From Mantis religiosa (Eukaryota > Arthropoda > Insecta > Mantodea > Mantidae), in NCBI GenBank assembly GCA_030765055.1, contig CM060953.1:97343701-97407700 (forward strand): a stretch of DNA of 64,000 nt. The letters run 5' to 3'. Numbering within the stretch: position 1 is the stretch's first letter; the number at the start of each line of letters is the position of its first letter. This document shows positions 22,598-34,272 of this stretch, one piece after another. Position numbers and translations under genes: made by a program. The notes beneath the pieces were generated by a model. The model did no database searches. It saw only the letters and a list, made by a program, of their open reading frames with translations, and was not told the DNA's origin.

Positions 22598-24734
22598 CCC
22601 TTCCCGAGCGGACATGTTTTACGGCTCTGAGCGGAAGGTAATTTTATAAAAATATGTAACCCTTCAAAATACAAATAAAAGTATAATTTCATGCTTGAAT
22701 GTATTAAACACGTGCTGTACCTTGTTTTTTTGAATTCCACTACTGTTGTTCGACAGGAGTGAAGATTTGTTAAACTGCGTAAAAATGTTCCTGCAAAATC
22801 AGCATAAGTACCATTTTTGGATATTGCATCACATCTTGTAGTTCTAACACACACATACACACGTGTTCACACATAAACTAGGAACAGTTCAGGAACTAAA
22901 TACTGTAATATAAGTATATGTAACATATGTTTTGTAAAACCGATGGCAATAATAAATTATAATTCATAACTTTGATAGAAATGTGAGGTTACACCTAGCT
23001 GGAGCAGGGTATCTACGGTTTTAGACTGATGATTTTATCTCAATGTTCAGGGGTGTGAAAATCTTTCCCTAATATTGTTCTTTTGTGTGATATATTTTGA
23101 AACACACATCTGGATGCAGGGGAGGCTTGGAGATGCAGGTTTCACAAAAATATATTGTTTTCTTTATTTGTTTTTGGGCCTTACATACCACACCAGGATT
23201 TGCCCAACTTCTTTGTTTTCTTCTCCCCATGAAATGTGGAAATCCATTTAGCCTTTCCAAAGCTGGGCCCTGTGAAATACGACTCTTACTTGACGTAGCA
23301 TTGTTTGCCGCGCACCCATTCGCTCCGCCACCAGAGATCTGACGAGATGCTTGCGAAATTTTCTATGTGACAGGATCGGTTTACATTTGCTTGTCATATG
23401 CATTGTATATAACAGGTACGAATTTACAATGCAAACTTCCAGCAACCAGAAAAACATTTTTCTATACCACTTGCGTGTTCTCCTGCAGAACTGATATAAT
23501 TATCAGTTCTATCGACACCACCCATGTGTCAAGTGTAGTCCAAAATAATGTTTGGTTTCAATGTTGCTGCCTGGTTTGGAAATTTTGAAGGCACCTCTGT
23601 CATTTCGTTTTTATCACCCTTGTGACTGGTACTGAGAACCGTTACAGTTCTTTTGTCTTTCCAGCACAGAGCAAGCTTTTGCTGATTTCAGAAGCTTTTT
23701 ATCTCACCCCTCTTCATTTTCTTTACGTTTCCTGGCTTTAGTTGGTGTGGCATATTTTTTCTGTTGCCCATAACTGTCCCAGTAGTCACCATATTCATTT
23801 TCCACAATTCATCAGCCAATTCAGGTGATGTACCTGTCTGTATATACATGGAAACCTTTAGGTGGGTCTACATGATCCTTTAGGAGGGAAGAGCACAGGT
23901 CTTTTACAACAAGGGTAGTTTTCAGGAGACTAGAATTTGATTCAGTTTTGCCCATGTAGGGTTGGAAATTGTAGATACCCATTGGAAGCATCAGATAAGC
24001 TGAAAACTTTGATCCCAAATTTTGTTGGTTTATTTGGATTATACACTTTGAATTTTACTCTGCCCTTGAAACTGATGGTGCTCTCATCGACTGACACAAA
24101 TGGACCTGGGGAATAGAATAAACTGCATTTTTGCCGTAGTTTCTCCATTAAATTTTGAATAAATTCTTCCTTAATTTTCTGTTTCCCTCAGCATGCACAA
24201 AATGAAGATTCCAAAACAAAAGGAGAAATTCGTCGCGAGAAAATACATCGCTGAAAAATGGAAATTTATCTAACCAACTTGTAGAAAAATAGTCTGTGAC
24301 GTCAGACGTAGGGTGAAGCCCCATGTTAATAATCATCCCAATTAGTGCTTTTATGTCAATAATTGTTGGAGTATTCCAGGATGCAATCCTGGCTTTCTTT
24401 GTTGGAGGCGTCGCCAGTTGTTTTTTTGTGTTCCCTTGAATGCAGGTTCCTTCAATTTCCTTGTCCGTCAACCCTTTCTTTACTGCCATTATGCCAAAAA
24501 ACGAAACAAAATGAGGCTTACTAGTACCAAACACCGCACTGTTTATTGCTTCACTGGTGAGAACAACGAAAGGAATTCCTGACAAAGCAATTTCGGGGAT
24601 TTACCGACCACCAATGTTTCAAAGCACATTTCCTGCCATCTGCTGGCACTATATCTTAATTATATGAATGTAAATAGCCGACTACAATAGCTCTATAGCT
24701 GCACACCCATATATGGGTTTCCGCTCGGGAAGGG
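22598..24734 (-). mobile_element. piggyBac transposon, inactivated
   Basis: The 15-bp terminal inverted repeats are perfect: CCCTTCCCGAGCGGA at 22598-22612 and its reverse complement at 24720-24734. The right flank is TTAA (24735-24738), the piggyBac target; the left flank is CTAA (22594-22597), one substitution away. The 2137 bp element encodes a minus-strand piggyBac transposase. Confidence 0.93.
23045..24585 (-). pseudogene. piggyBac transposase, frameshifted
   Basis: Read on the minus strand from 24585: an intact N-terminal part of the DDE_Tnp_1_7 domain (IDIKALIGMIINMGLHPTSD, FSTSWLDKFPFFSDVFSRDE) to 24148. A frameshift follows, then FVSVDESTISFKGR (first Asp, near 24085), a second shift, FHVYTDRYIT (second Asp, near 23830) and, after more stops, MGGVDRTDNY (third Asp, near 23520). 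The end keeps a cysteine-rich tail finishing in a CVFQNISHKRTI block near 23070-23110, as in piggyBac C-terminal zinc fingers. All three catalytic aspartates survive but several shifts and stops inactivate the gene. Confidence 0.88.
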
Positions 24735-25340
24735 TTAAACTAACGTATCCACCCCACCTGTTGGAGTGGATAGCACAAGCAAAACCCACATGCTCTTCAA
24801 TTAAAGCAGAAAAGGTGACAATCATTGGGCTCTGTCATTAGTATTTCATTAATGATATTCCTATCAGCTTGAGGACCAAGTTTTCCTTCATGATGCAGCT
24901 GTGATACTTCCTCCTTTCAATTTTACTTTCATCAATTTACACATGGTCAACACTGCATATTTTGTCCCTGCTGTTGTATTTGTGCATGGAGGATATGCAC
25001 ACCTTGCGACAATAGCAAGGCCGATCAGTGACTTAAGCTTGTGCCTCCAATGGAACAGTGGATAACAGTTTGTTCGTAAGAGAAAGTATGGGCAAAGGTG
25101 AGCATAACTAGGAATACTTGGAAAAGTGGTAACCTAGAATTCTTGAACAAAGTACGTTTTGACACTGAATCTGAAAGCTGTTCATAAACTCACGAAAATA
25201 TTGCATACTTCCAATCAAGTTTACTGAAGAGTGAAGGGCAGCATTGCACTCCCAACATAACATACGTATTCTTAGTAGACTTTCATCATATAGGAACTGC
25301 ATGCATTGTTCTTATGACAATGGTGCGAGATCAACAATAT
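24735..25340. other. No recognisable feature
   Basis: Intronic sequence between the piggyBac element and a solo LTR. A run near 24990-25060 has moderate GC but no domain. Confidence 0.5.
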
Positions 25341-25826
25341 TGTCACCTAATTATCGCAAGGTACGGCCAGCTAGCAGCAAAGTGGGCGACCGGAGGCATT
25401 CAGACCACGCCTACCCATTTATCTTGTAGCGCTACGAGGGGATGGTTGGAAAAACATCACTAAGCCATCTCTTTCACCTCCCCTATTGTCGTCTGGAACC
25501 TTCAGGATGATTCACTGAGCCACGAAACTTCCAGGCACAGCGATCTGCGTATATAAGGGATGAAGTGGACAGTTCAGTTGAGTTCTTGACGAGCAGCCGT
25601 GCGGAGTGCCAAGTGAGTGAACGGACTGCAAGACTCTGTACGTGCATCAGAGGAGTTGTGCGTAATTGAGTGTAGATTGGGCCTGTGACAGACCAACTGA
25701 CGAATTGTAATTGTGTGAATTATGTAATTCTGTGTAATCGGCAAGTGTTCCAACTAATTCGGTGGAAATAAAGAACATTTTAAGTTTGTGCGATTGGACT
25801 TTTAATTTCACGAACCCACACTCGCA
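25341..25826 (+). mobile_element. Solo LTR of the gypsy family, plus strand
   Basis: The 486 bp LTR starts TGTCACC and ends CTCGCA, between ATAT duplications (25337-25340 and 25827-25830). It contains a TATA box (TATATAAGG near 25550), a GTTCAGTTGAGTTCTTGACG start-like region and AATAAA at 25767-25772, in the same order as the LTR at 56137-56635. Confidence 0.92.
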
Positions 25827-26040
25827 ATATTAATAAATCTAGCCACAGCAGTACATTCACTGAATGGTGGGGACCAAACATGATATTTACTTTCACAACA
25901 AATAGCAAAGGTACCTTACTTCTAAAAATGACATGTGCAGTTTTAATTCCTATACAACACATCTGGGATATTGGTGCTAAGGCTGCCAGTAAGTGGCTCT
26001 GCAACTATTGATGTTACCAGTACAGCTATTCTATTTATAA

Positions 26041-26751
26041 GGGGAAAGGAAATGTCAAGGATCCAGTCAATTACTGGAGTATCAGTTTGCCAATTTTTGG
26101 AAAGATTTACACTGGGATTTTAGCAAGAAGAGTATCTTACTGGGCAGAAGAGAAAAATCAATCATCAATATTCCAGGCAGGATTCAGAAAAGGAAGGAGA
26201 ATGGTCAATAATATTTTTATTATACAGTCAGTTGTAGATGAATACTTAAGTATGAAAAGAGGTAGAGTTTATATGACGTTAATTGACCTAGACAAAGCAT
26301 TTGGTACTATAGAGAAGCATTATAGATTAAACTGAAAAAGAAGGGATTAAGTTCAAAATACGTAAGAGCAATTCAGAATATTTACACGGATAATTAGTTC
26401 TGTATTAGGCTGAATGGTTATGAAACGGGAAGGGTTGCAGGCAATTTGGGACTAAGGCAGGGTTGTAAGCTATTTAATCTTTTCATTGATATACTGGAAG
26501 AACTGGATCAGGATAACTTATATCTACCTGTAATACACAACAGAAATACCAGGATTAAAGTCTGTTTAGTTAACGCATGTGCAGTTCAGCCGCCTCTTTT
26601 GACGAACCCTTACAATCTTTTTACAACACCGTCCCTCCTCCCAGTCCTTTCTGCAAGGTTGCCACGTTTCTCAATACATCATGGGTATCATACGAGGTTT
26701 CGTCTAAATAAATTATCTTATGTACATTACTGCAAAACTTCATTAGCTTGG

Positions 26752-26821
<70 letters not shown>

Positions 26822-27340
26822 CCAAGCTACTATTCTACTGGATTTCATAACCCTTCAGGTCTAAAGACATACACACACAAAAATACGATTGTATAAAACA
26901 ATAAGAGCAATATTGACATACGGATGTGTAGTATGGGTAATGACAAAAAAATCGAGAATATATTATGTGCCTTTGAAAGATTTTGAGAAGAATCTTAGGC
27001 CCAGTGAATGATAATGGATAATGGAGACATAGATATAACAGCAAAATATATGACATATATAAAGAGCCAGATGTAACAATAGTTAAATTAAGAAGACTTC
27101 AGTGGGCTAGTCATGTATTACAAAGAATGACCAAAGTATACCCTCAAAAGCGTTAAAAGGCAAAATGTTTGGGAATAGAGCAGTTGGCAGACCAAGGGAG
27201 AGATGATTTGATGGGGTGAGAATAGATGCAAGAAACTTACTAAATAGCAGGAATCTGGAAAGAGATGCAATAAATAGGGAAGAATGGAGGCAACGCTTAG
27301 GAGAAGCCGAGGCTCAAGTTGGGCTGTAGCGCTACGGAAG
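26041..27340 (+). pseudogene. Non-LTR retrotransposon RT, decayed
   Basis: RT motifs: GKIYTGILARRVSYWAEEKN, FQAGFRKGRRMVNNIFIIQS, VYMTLIDLDKAFGTIE (motif A, catalytic Asp present) and NLGLRQGCKLFNLFID (motif B). The YADD region is lost to a rearranged stretch that includes a (TA)n array at 26757-26820. From about 26930 the C-terminal part resumes: RRILGPVNDNG, KLRRLQWASHVLQRMTK, GRPRERW-like and a WRQRLGEAEAQVGL-like end (near 27320). Stops occur throughout. Confidence 0.7.
26757..26820. repeat. (TA)n microsatellite, about 32 units
   Basis: Uninterrupted TA dinucleotides inside the LINE relic. Confidence 0.98.
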
Positions 27341-27429
27341 AAGAATTGTTGATAAGCTATCATGGGAACCACACAAATTATATTAGAGATAAACTCTCCC
27401 GAGTTATATATTTAATAAAGGATCTAATG

Positions 27430-27930
27430 AATTATATAACTGACACTCATACGATCTACATACTTTGCCTTTTTCCATAGTATGTTATCATATGGCATTT
27501 TACTATGGGGAAGCAGTACCCATGTTACGGAAGTACTTTTACTGCAGAAGATGATATGCTTAATTACAAAGTCACATAGTCGGGAACACTGTAGACTGCT
27601 GTTTATTAAACTTAGAATCATGACAGTGATAAACTTGTACATATTTATTGATCTTATGTCAAAACTAATTTATCTGAAATGGAACAGACATGATATACAT
27701 TACTATAATACGAGAAATAATCACAAATATGCGATATCATAGACTCACAAGAACTGCAAATAGTTTTGAGGTATTGGGCGTTAAATTATATAACAGTTTA
27801 CCTTACGAATTTCAACAGTTGCATGATGCAAGGTTTAAGCAAAAGGTTCACAATTGGCTAATTGATTCACTGCATTACTCTATACAGGAATTTTTTGACA
27901 GTAATAAGTAGTTATAAAGTGACTTAGACA
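27430..27930 (+). pseudogene. 3' end of a CR1/Jockey-like LINE ORF2
   Basis: Two overlapping frames give LSYGILLWGSSTHVTEVLLL, SREHCRLLFIKLRIMTVINL, YYNTRNNHKYAIS and FEVLGVKLYNSLPYEFQQLH, the thumb/C-terminal region of CR1 and Jockey reverse transcriptases. One frameshift near 27740. The catalytic RT region is absent: a 5'-truncated insertion. Confidence 0.8.
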
Positions 27931-28385
27931 TGAACTTATTCTTGTTTCACGTAAGCTTGCAGAGTATCTCTTACCGGTCACGTGACCTAATCACCTCTCA
28001 CTGGCTGCTGTTGTGGTAAAGAGTGTAGTGTGGTAAAAATTAGTTCGTTATTTAACATGGTGATATATCTGTATATAACTATATGTGTTGGAAGAGAATT
28101 GTCAAATTTATATTTTCGTAACTGTTTTAATTAAATATATTACGCAACACAGTTGATTTATCTGAAATGCATGTTAATTCTTAAACGAAGTAAAGAGGTG
28201 GTTCCTTTGCTCTCGAGCATATGACACGATAGCACGTGCTTCAGTGGTACAAATTTGTTTATATGACTTATCACTGACCTTGTTTTGAACTGGATTAGTC
28301 ATATCAGCATTCGAAGGTTGTTGTGCCTAGTGCGAAAGCTAAATTATTTTATTGATCCTTTATTGCGCCTGTACTTATATGAATA

Positions 28386-28985
28386 ATGGCAGAGTCTACC
28401 GCCAGTTTTTCGCTGAAGTATCGCAAGGGTAAATCATTACAAACAGGTGAAAAAAGAATTGCGGTGCATGTGTTTAATGCACTCAGAGAAAAATCTGTCT
28501 TTGTCAGTGAGAGAAGTCGAACAGCTGTGCTCTGAAGTTACAGGTGTGAGTGTTAGATCTGTAGGAACATCGCGATGTGAGATTGAGAAAATAGGAAAAC
28601 TTACCACTCCTGGCAAAAGCAGGAATAAACAAAAGTGCGTGCTAGGAGAAAATACGTGAAAAGTGCTGTGCGTCGTCATGTGTATAGTTTTTTTCTTTAG
28701 AAACGAACTCCCTCACATAAATAACATTTCATCTGCTGTAAATGAGGATGCAGATTCACCAAATTTCAGCAGATTGCTTATACAGCTGGGGTTTGTGAAT
28801 GAAAAAAGAGGCAAGAAATATGTGCTAAGAAAACAAGAGGCGATATTGCTATGTGGCGAAGATGTTATTTAAGGACAGTCAGACTGTACCGAGATACAAG
28901 TAGCAAAATATACTACCTTGACGAGATTTGGGAGAATGAAGAACACACGAAAAGTAAGGTATGGCGTGAACGGCTTTAAAGACTG
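28386..28985 (+). pseudogene. N-terminal part of an IS630-like transposase
   Basis: The start ATGGCAGAGTCTACC (28386) opens a MAESTASFSLKYRKGKSLQT frame. After shifts come a TPGKSRNKQKCV stretch (helix-turn-helix/linker), SAVNEDADSPNFSRLLIQLG, FVNEKRGKKYVLRKQEAI and WRRCYLRTVRLYRD, then KIYYLDEIWENEEHTKSKVW: the first catalytic Asp region (DETW became DEIW). The remainder of the DDE domain is missing after about 28985. Confidence 0.65.
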
Positions 28986-29210
28986 AAAGACAAGCATTTT
29001 TGCAAGGTATGTGTGCAGGTTTTAAAAAATCCCAGTGGAAAAGGCTGAAAACCTTTCATTATAAACTTGTTTCACTTACATTGCTCAGTCAATTAGTTTC
29101 GACTTGCTCATTTCATTATAAACTTAAATTTTTGCATGCCTTCATATCCTTATTTGTATGATTTTAATCATCATCCTGGCAGTTATTATACGTTTACTGC
29201 ATGTTGAAAT

Positions 29211-29500
29211 GTGACGGGAAGGCACCACCTATGGCCTATGGCGCGAAAGCATTAGCCAATTAGGACGAGGGGTAATGTAGTTGAACGCGGAGTGATACAT
29301 GTCAGCGGGGCAAGGTTATATGAAAGAGTAGTTTGTAGTATAGTAAGTCTCATGTTGAAATATATATAATTGTACATGATCTGTATTAATTTTGTACATA
29401 GTATTTTATGATCTGTACTACTTTGTACTTAGTATCATTGACATTGTCTATTACTGTAATCGTTTAATGATAGTAAAATTATCTGTTTTACACATTTTAT
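29211..29500. other. Unclassified segment with a two-copy repeat; possible old LTR
   Basis: It starts TGTGACGGGAAGGCACC with moderate GC and a TATATGAAAGAG stretch near 29318, then has a roughly 33-bp near-tandem repeat (GTACATGATCTGTATTA... and ...TGATCTGTACTACTTTGTAC). This could be a solo LTR, but no matching target duplication or second copy was found. Confidence 0.25.
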
Positions 29501-29540
29501 AGGTAATTATTTTCTGATATGCTATATTGCCTTAACTTAC

Positions 29541-29609
29541 CATTTGTTTCCGACATAGCAAGCGATTGGTCATAAACTTCCTTGTCTTGATGGTTGCTGT
29601 GCCTTCTGA
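29541..29609 (-). CDS. RpS24: Ribosomal protein S24 (eS24), exon 2
   Basis: Too short for a simple ORF scan but clear on the minus strand: 23 codons, SEGTATIKTRKFMTNRLLCR then KQM, the conserved N-terminus of eS24 (the TRKFMTNRLL motif is near invariant in animals). The acceptor is TTCTGTTACAG just before 29609 and the donor is GTAAGTTAAG just after 29541. Exon 1 supplies only the initiator ATG (33988-33990), as in vertebrate RPS24, and exon 3 (17248-17457) follows in phase 0. The exon is 69 bp, so all three known exons keep frame. A PLE tail with a hammerhead motif lies about 200 bp upstream in intron 1. Confidence 0.95.
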
Positions 29610-29805
29610 CTGTAACAGAAAAGAAATTGGCATAAAATGCCACAAATATTTAATTTTACAGTGCTGAGGTATCTCTGTAAAACAAGCTATTCCTTGATCT
29701 CATTTGCTTAATTTTACCAGGAGCAGCTCCAGGGAAAGTGCCTCAGCAACATATCACTACCTTAATAAAATGAAATATGCATATTCTTTGTATACTTTAG
29801 TCGAG

Positions 29806-29910
29806 AGCCGGCCGATGATAGAGGCAAAGCCTCTGAAACTAGTTCTGGAAAAATTTAAAAGTAAGTGTTGTCTAGTGTCTTTAATCGACTCTCTTTAAAG
29901 TTAATTTAAT
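29806..29910 (+). mobile_element. PLE 3' tail inserted in RpS24 intron 1
   Basis: Only the non-coding PLE tail is present: a hammerhead motif (29808-29848), then AAATTTAAAAGTAAGTGTTG and a TAGTGTCTTTAATCGACTC end. It is antisense to RpS24. No coding PLE sequence precedes it. Confidence 0.8.
29808..29848 (+). ncRNA. Hammerhead ribozyme-like motif, best-paired copy
   Basis: Stem I: CCGG 29808-29811 with CTGG 29845-29848 (one G-U). Box 1 CCGATGA (29812-29818) differs from CUGANGA only at U4. Stem II is a perfect 6-bp AGAGGC/GCCTCT (29820-29825 and 29829-29834) with an AAA loop. Box 2 GAAA is at 29835-29838, stem III is the 2-bp minimal form, and the cleavage triplet is GTT (29842-29844). Confidence 0.7.
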
Positions 29911-32900
29911 ACTTTAGTTACATTGAGAACGTGTTCTTTCTTCTTAGACACAATGAATGGCTCATCTGAAAAAATAAGTAGCTGAAGTAACAGACTGCAG
30001 TTTACAAGTTATTTACTATTCTAGTAAACAGTATCTTCTGAAATTGGGCACAGATTTACAGTATTCATGTTAAATTTCAATCTGAGGTCTCGACTCTTAG
30101 CAAGCAAAGGATAGGAAAAGCCATAGCCACATCCGTGCCATTAATTTCTGACAATGTTACCATTGGCAGCACATGCAAATTATATGTAAGATGTATTATT
30201 TTGTCTTGACAGGAATCCTGCGCGGTAGGGATGAGTAGCAACTGTGGTGGGGATAATGCACCTATCGCCACAATGCGTCACACGCTTAAGATTACGAGAG
30301 GGGAGGACGGTGCATAAGGTGTCTAAAAACAAATTTCATACTTGAAGCCAATTTTGCAGCTTTTATAAACTAAGTTGTAATTCTTAGTATGGTAGTAATT
30401 TCCACGCTTTTGTTGGATCTTAAATAGTACATAGGCATTTGGAACAAAACCCTGTTCTCCTCCAGCAGGCATGATAACTGTCGGAATATCGTTGCAGAGT
30501 CTCTAACGTATTACACTCCAGGCATATGGTCCAGTATGTGCTGTATTTATATAAGTTTCACCCATATAAACTATATAAACTTCACTTCGACATCTCTGAA
30601 TATTTCGTAAATACTTAAGCCTTTTTGCACGTATGGTGCGATGTTTGATTAAAATTTGTCTGTCACGCTTTTTTTTTTCTTCAAATAATCCTAGCTTCAA
30701 AAGAACTCTTCGTAATGTTCAGACACTGTCTTGGAAGTCAGTAGAATTTTTAGCTTCATAAACACTTTCTTCAAAGTTGGTCTTTGTTTTTCTGTGCTTT
30801 AAAAATTATTCATAGTTTGCCTAACTACTTCTGAATTAAAACATCCAAATTAGATTTTGTGCATGTTCTTAATCTTTGTTTACTGGGCATTGAGAAGGAC
30901 GTTGTTGCACTAGCACCAATGGCTTTTCTTTCCTTAATAACTCTCCCAAACTGCTTTCAGACAACTGTTGCCTCAGATACCCTTCCCTAGATTTTTATAG
31001 CTGACCCAGACCATTGTTCCTTTTTTTATAAATCTATGGATATTGGTTATTACTTCTCATGTTTTTAAATGTAGCACTTTACTTCCTAATGTGCTGCTAG
31101 GGGACATCATTTATAAATGCCCTCTTGGAACCAGGAGACAAACACATTTTGAAACAAGCTGTAGTGTTACTGAGTAGCTCTGCATGTGTTTAGTTGCTCG
31201 TAACTGGTACGCAACTGACCTGCCCTCACCTCCAGTTGCAACTGTTCTGAGGTGGACTCGTCCAGATACCACTGCGCATCTCTCTGCACTTTTCAAGATA
31301 AAAAAATACATCTGTACCAACTTAATCACATGTCCACGGCTTATTGTGGCATACTGATAAACGAAAAATAAGCTACCAATCACTAGCTCTGAATTGTAAA
31401 ACCAAAAATTCGTGTTTTATTATATCACATTCATCATTCATTTTATAGTTATACTTGACATTAAAGGACTTGGAGAAACTTTCTTTTGTGTGATGTGAGA
31501 ATATTTTCCAAGTCCAACAAATAAGTAAAATAAACTCGGCTGAAGTAAAACAATGTGTAGCCAACCTCTGCAAAAATGCCCCAGACATCTGTCCAACACC
31601 GGTGCAGAGAGAAATGTGGATGCAATTAGCAGGTCAGTTTTGGAAAATACTGACCATGTTTCCTCTCAGGTTTTATTGCTTTACAAAAGTAGACTTGCTG
31701 TCCAGAGGTATTGTACTGTCGGAAGTGAAGGCTATTCTTTCTGTTTGAGTATTTAAGATTAGTTCACTGTATTGCTGAAAATTGGGAAATGGCTCAACAA
31801 GTAAAATGGACTTGTCCTTTTATTTTAATGTGTAGGCCTGCCTTCAATTATTCAATGAGGGTCTGCTGAGGACACGGATGTTATGTAATTTAGGGACAAA
31901 TAAGACTGTTGTCAGCATTACATTTAGTGCAGAAAGGAGTCTGGCAGCACTAATTCAATACAGCTACACATGCAATAAGTAGATAATTACGTTATGACTT
32001 CAGGAATGTTAAAAGAATGCCCTCCAGCACAAAACTGCACTAAAAAAGTAAAGAAATCATATTAAACATAGTGGTATAAAAAGTGTGAAGGACTTAGAAA
32101 AAAATTGCTGTCACACATTAGAAAGAAGAGCTGTACATGCTTTTGTGGAAAGCTAGAATTAGCATTACACAGATGTAATGAGTTAGAGCACTTGATTGGA
32201 TAAGGAAAAGTCAAACATGTCGTCCACTGCATTTAGAGCATTGTCGAAGGCTATACATATGACATTTTAGAATGGATGCTACAGGTTTGTCAAGATAAAT
32301 CAAAGTAAATAAAACTGATTACATCATCATTATAGCCAATGGTACAACAGATGCATCATATCAATTAGAGCTGCAAGTGATATTGCAGTAACCTGAAGGC
32401 CTGAAGAAAGATTTTGGGAGTTTATAGTACCAGGAGTACATGATGCACATATACTTCTCAGAGCATTCTTAACGAATTAGAAACCATACCAGGTCAGAAT
32501 ACAAATTGCAGTTGCAATGGTATATTTATGAGCAGTTAAATCAGTGCCTACAGAAAATATTTTGGGAAAAATATAAATTTGCAAATTTCATACATCATAA
32601 GGCCAAATGTAAATGGCCAAGGAATCCTCATAAACAGCCAAGCTCACATTTTTATCCCACTTATCTGGAATTTCTGCATTTTTCCAACTATTCAAAGAAA
32701 ACAAATAATGCAAACAATGTTGCCTAGAACATCTCAACTAGATGGTATTTCCATTCTTGCCATATAGATATGAATAGAGCTTATTTGGTTATGGGCAAAG
32801 GAGGAAAAAAAATATAAAAAACCATCTCTCAAGCTTCTTCCTATCATACTAGGGTGAACATTTTTTCACATAATCATGCCCCATGTCAAATGCAATCAAT

Positions 32901-33987
32901 GTGTTGGAGATGGAATTAATTGCATTTTCACAGAAGTAGAATCAAGTCGAAAATGAACCACCTGCTAAAAGAAAAAACCAAATGATCTAAATAGAAGTTT
33001 TGGAACCAATTCTCCTGGGAATCAAAACAAGTACCTAATTCTCGGTCACACAATAGCTTTGAGGCAGTTGTTGAAAAGTGTGATTTGTAGCAAATAATTT
33101 TCCCTGAAATGCATGTTCACTACTGGAAGTGCATCCGTTTTTCAAAGAAAACATTAAAAAGTGAACTGCAGGTTCGTATATCAAAGCCAAAAATGGGCTC
33201 TCACGGAAGGAATAAGTACTGTACATTTATACGGATTAATGCGACACTTTTCAAGAAACTGCAAATTTTTGAAGTTGTTAAATCACAATGTCATGTCATC
33301 TGAAGATGAAAGATGCTTTCCTACTCTGGAACAATGTTAGCAAAGACTGAATATATGAGCTATGCTTTCTTGTGAAAAAATGTGAGCAAGATTTCCAATT
33401 TCAATAAAAAAGTAACAATTGTTCACCGAAAATGAGGGAAGAACGGAATTACAATACCGTACACGGTAGTAAAGATGAGACAAGAAAAATTAGCTCATAC
33501 AAAGTACAACACAATGCAGTAATTATGGATAAGCTATAACCAATGTGCGTACTATTTTCCGCCCTATCACTTAATACACGATGCTCTTTACCACGAATGT
33601 TGGCTATCGTGAGGTTCAAACAACAGGACTTCCGAGAGCCAGCTCAACCAATTTGGTTTAGGTAACCTATTTAAAATTTCAGGCAGCTCGAAATTTGACA
33701 ATTTGCGTGCGATAAAAGATGTAATAGTAGTAGGAGTAGTAGCAGTAGCATTAAATTACAGAATAAATATTACGGAAAAGTTGCTGTGCATTTATATTTC
33801 AGCAGCCACTGAATTTTACACATGTGCATCTAATAATTCTAAAAACACTATACAATACTAAGGATGGATTACGTACATTACTATCTCCTATATTTTGATT
33901 ATAGGAAAAAATCTAACATTTAAAATATAACAGGAGAATCATGATCGATGTGTATATTTGTGATTTTTGTAGCTATCCACAACTCAC
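29911..33987. other. RpS24 intron 1, no other feature recognised
   Basis: About 4 kb of AT-rich sequence with no domain, element end or repeat that I can name apart from a short GTA-rich run near 33724-33755. I looked for intronic C/D-box snoRNA patterns on the minus strand and found none that was convincing. Confidence 0.5.
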
Positions 33988-34032
33988 CATTTTGCCACTA
34001 CTTATCCTCAACCGACACTCACACACTAAAAG
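33988..34032 (-). CDS. RpS24: RpS24 exon 1: 5' UTR plus initiator ATG
   Basis: On the minus strand the ATG at 33990-33988 is followed directly by GTGAGTTGTGG, a good donor, so exon 1 codes only the initiator Met, the arrangement known for animal RPS24. Upstream is the pyrimidine tract TCCTTTTAG (34034-34026), matching the TCT initiator/TOP element of ribosomal protein genes. If transcription starts at its C (34032) the 5' UTR is 42 nt, typical for this class. That ATG, donor and TCT motif coincide, upstream of exons 2 and 3 on the same strand, is the evidence. Only the last three bases are coding. Confidence 0.8.
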
Positions 34033-34124
34033 GACCTTCACGTTTACACACTCTGTGGTACACGCACACGACATAAACACGCCATCTACATCCGCTTCCG
34101 TGAACTACGTCATAGCTGTTGAAA
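34033..34124. promoter_or_regulatory. Bidirectional promoter between RpS24 and a Sirt1-like gene
   Basis: The 92 bp between the inferred RpS24 start (34032, leftward) and the ATG of the rightward gene (34125) must hold both promoters and the second gene's 5' UTR. There is no TATA box. Visible sites are CGCTTCCG (34093-34100, an ETS-type CGGAAG on the other strand) and TACGTCA (34106-34112, a CRE/ATF-type site), both common in housekeeping promoters. A GC box (GGGGGCGGGG, near 34371-34381) lies in the first intron of the rightward gene. Confidence 0.65.
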
Positions 34125-34272
34125 ATGGCGTTGATTTCTGAGGGTCAAGAATATTCTTCTCCTTCAAAACGAATCAAACTCGACCAGGCTCAACATCTAT
34201 CAAATTCAAATGTAGAGCTGGATTTCGGAGCTTTTTCTGCACCTTTGAAGAATGTTCATGAAGGTATGGAAG
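34125..34272 (+). CDS. Sirt1: Sirtuin-1-like nuclear protein, exon 1 (N-terminus)
   Basis: ATG at 34125 in good context (GAAAATGG) opens 49 codons plus one base: MALISEGQEYSSPSKRIKLD, then AQHLSNSNVELDFGAFSAPL. SPSKRIKLD is a basic nuclear-localisation-like motif, as in the N-terminal tails of SIRT1 proteins. The donor at 34273 is GTAAGTTT (phase 1); an alternative donor GTATGG at 34264 is 9 nt upstream in the same phase. Exon 2 at 55329 begins with the matching phase. An upstream in-frame TTG at 34119 is not needed. The assignment to SIRT1 rests mostly on exon 3; this tail alone is not diagnostic. Its known family role is NAD-dependent deacetylation of histones and transcription factors. Confidence 0.55.

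Noticed and set aside
26446..26850. Open frames with long Tyr-Ile repeats
   Set aside because: Translation of the (TA)n array; not a protein.
29211..29500. Solo LTR of a different family
   Set aside because: TG start and TATA-like stretch, but no target duplication or CA end that fits; kept only as a low-confidence entry.
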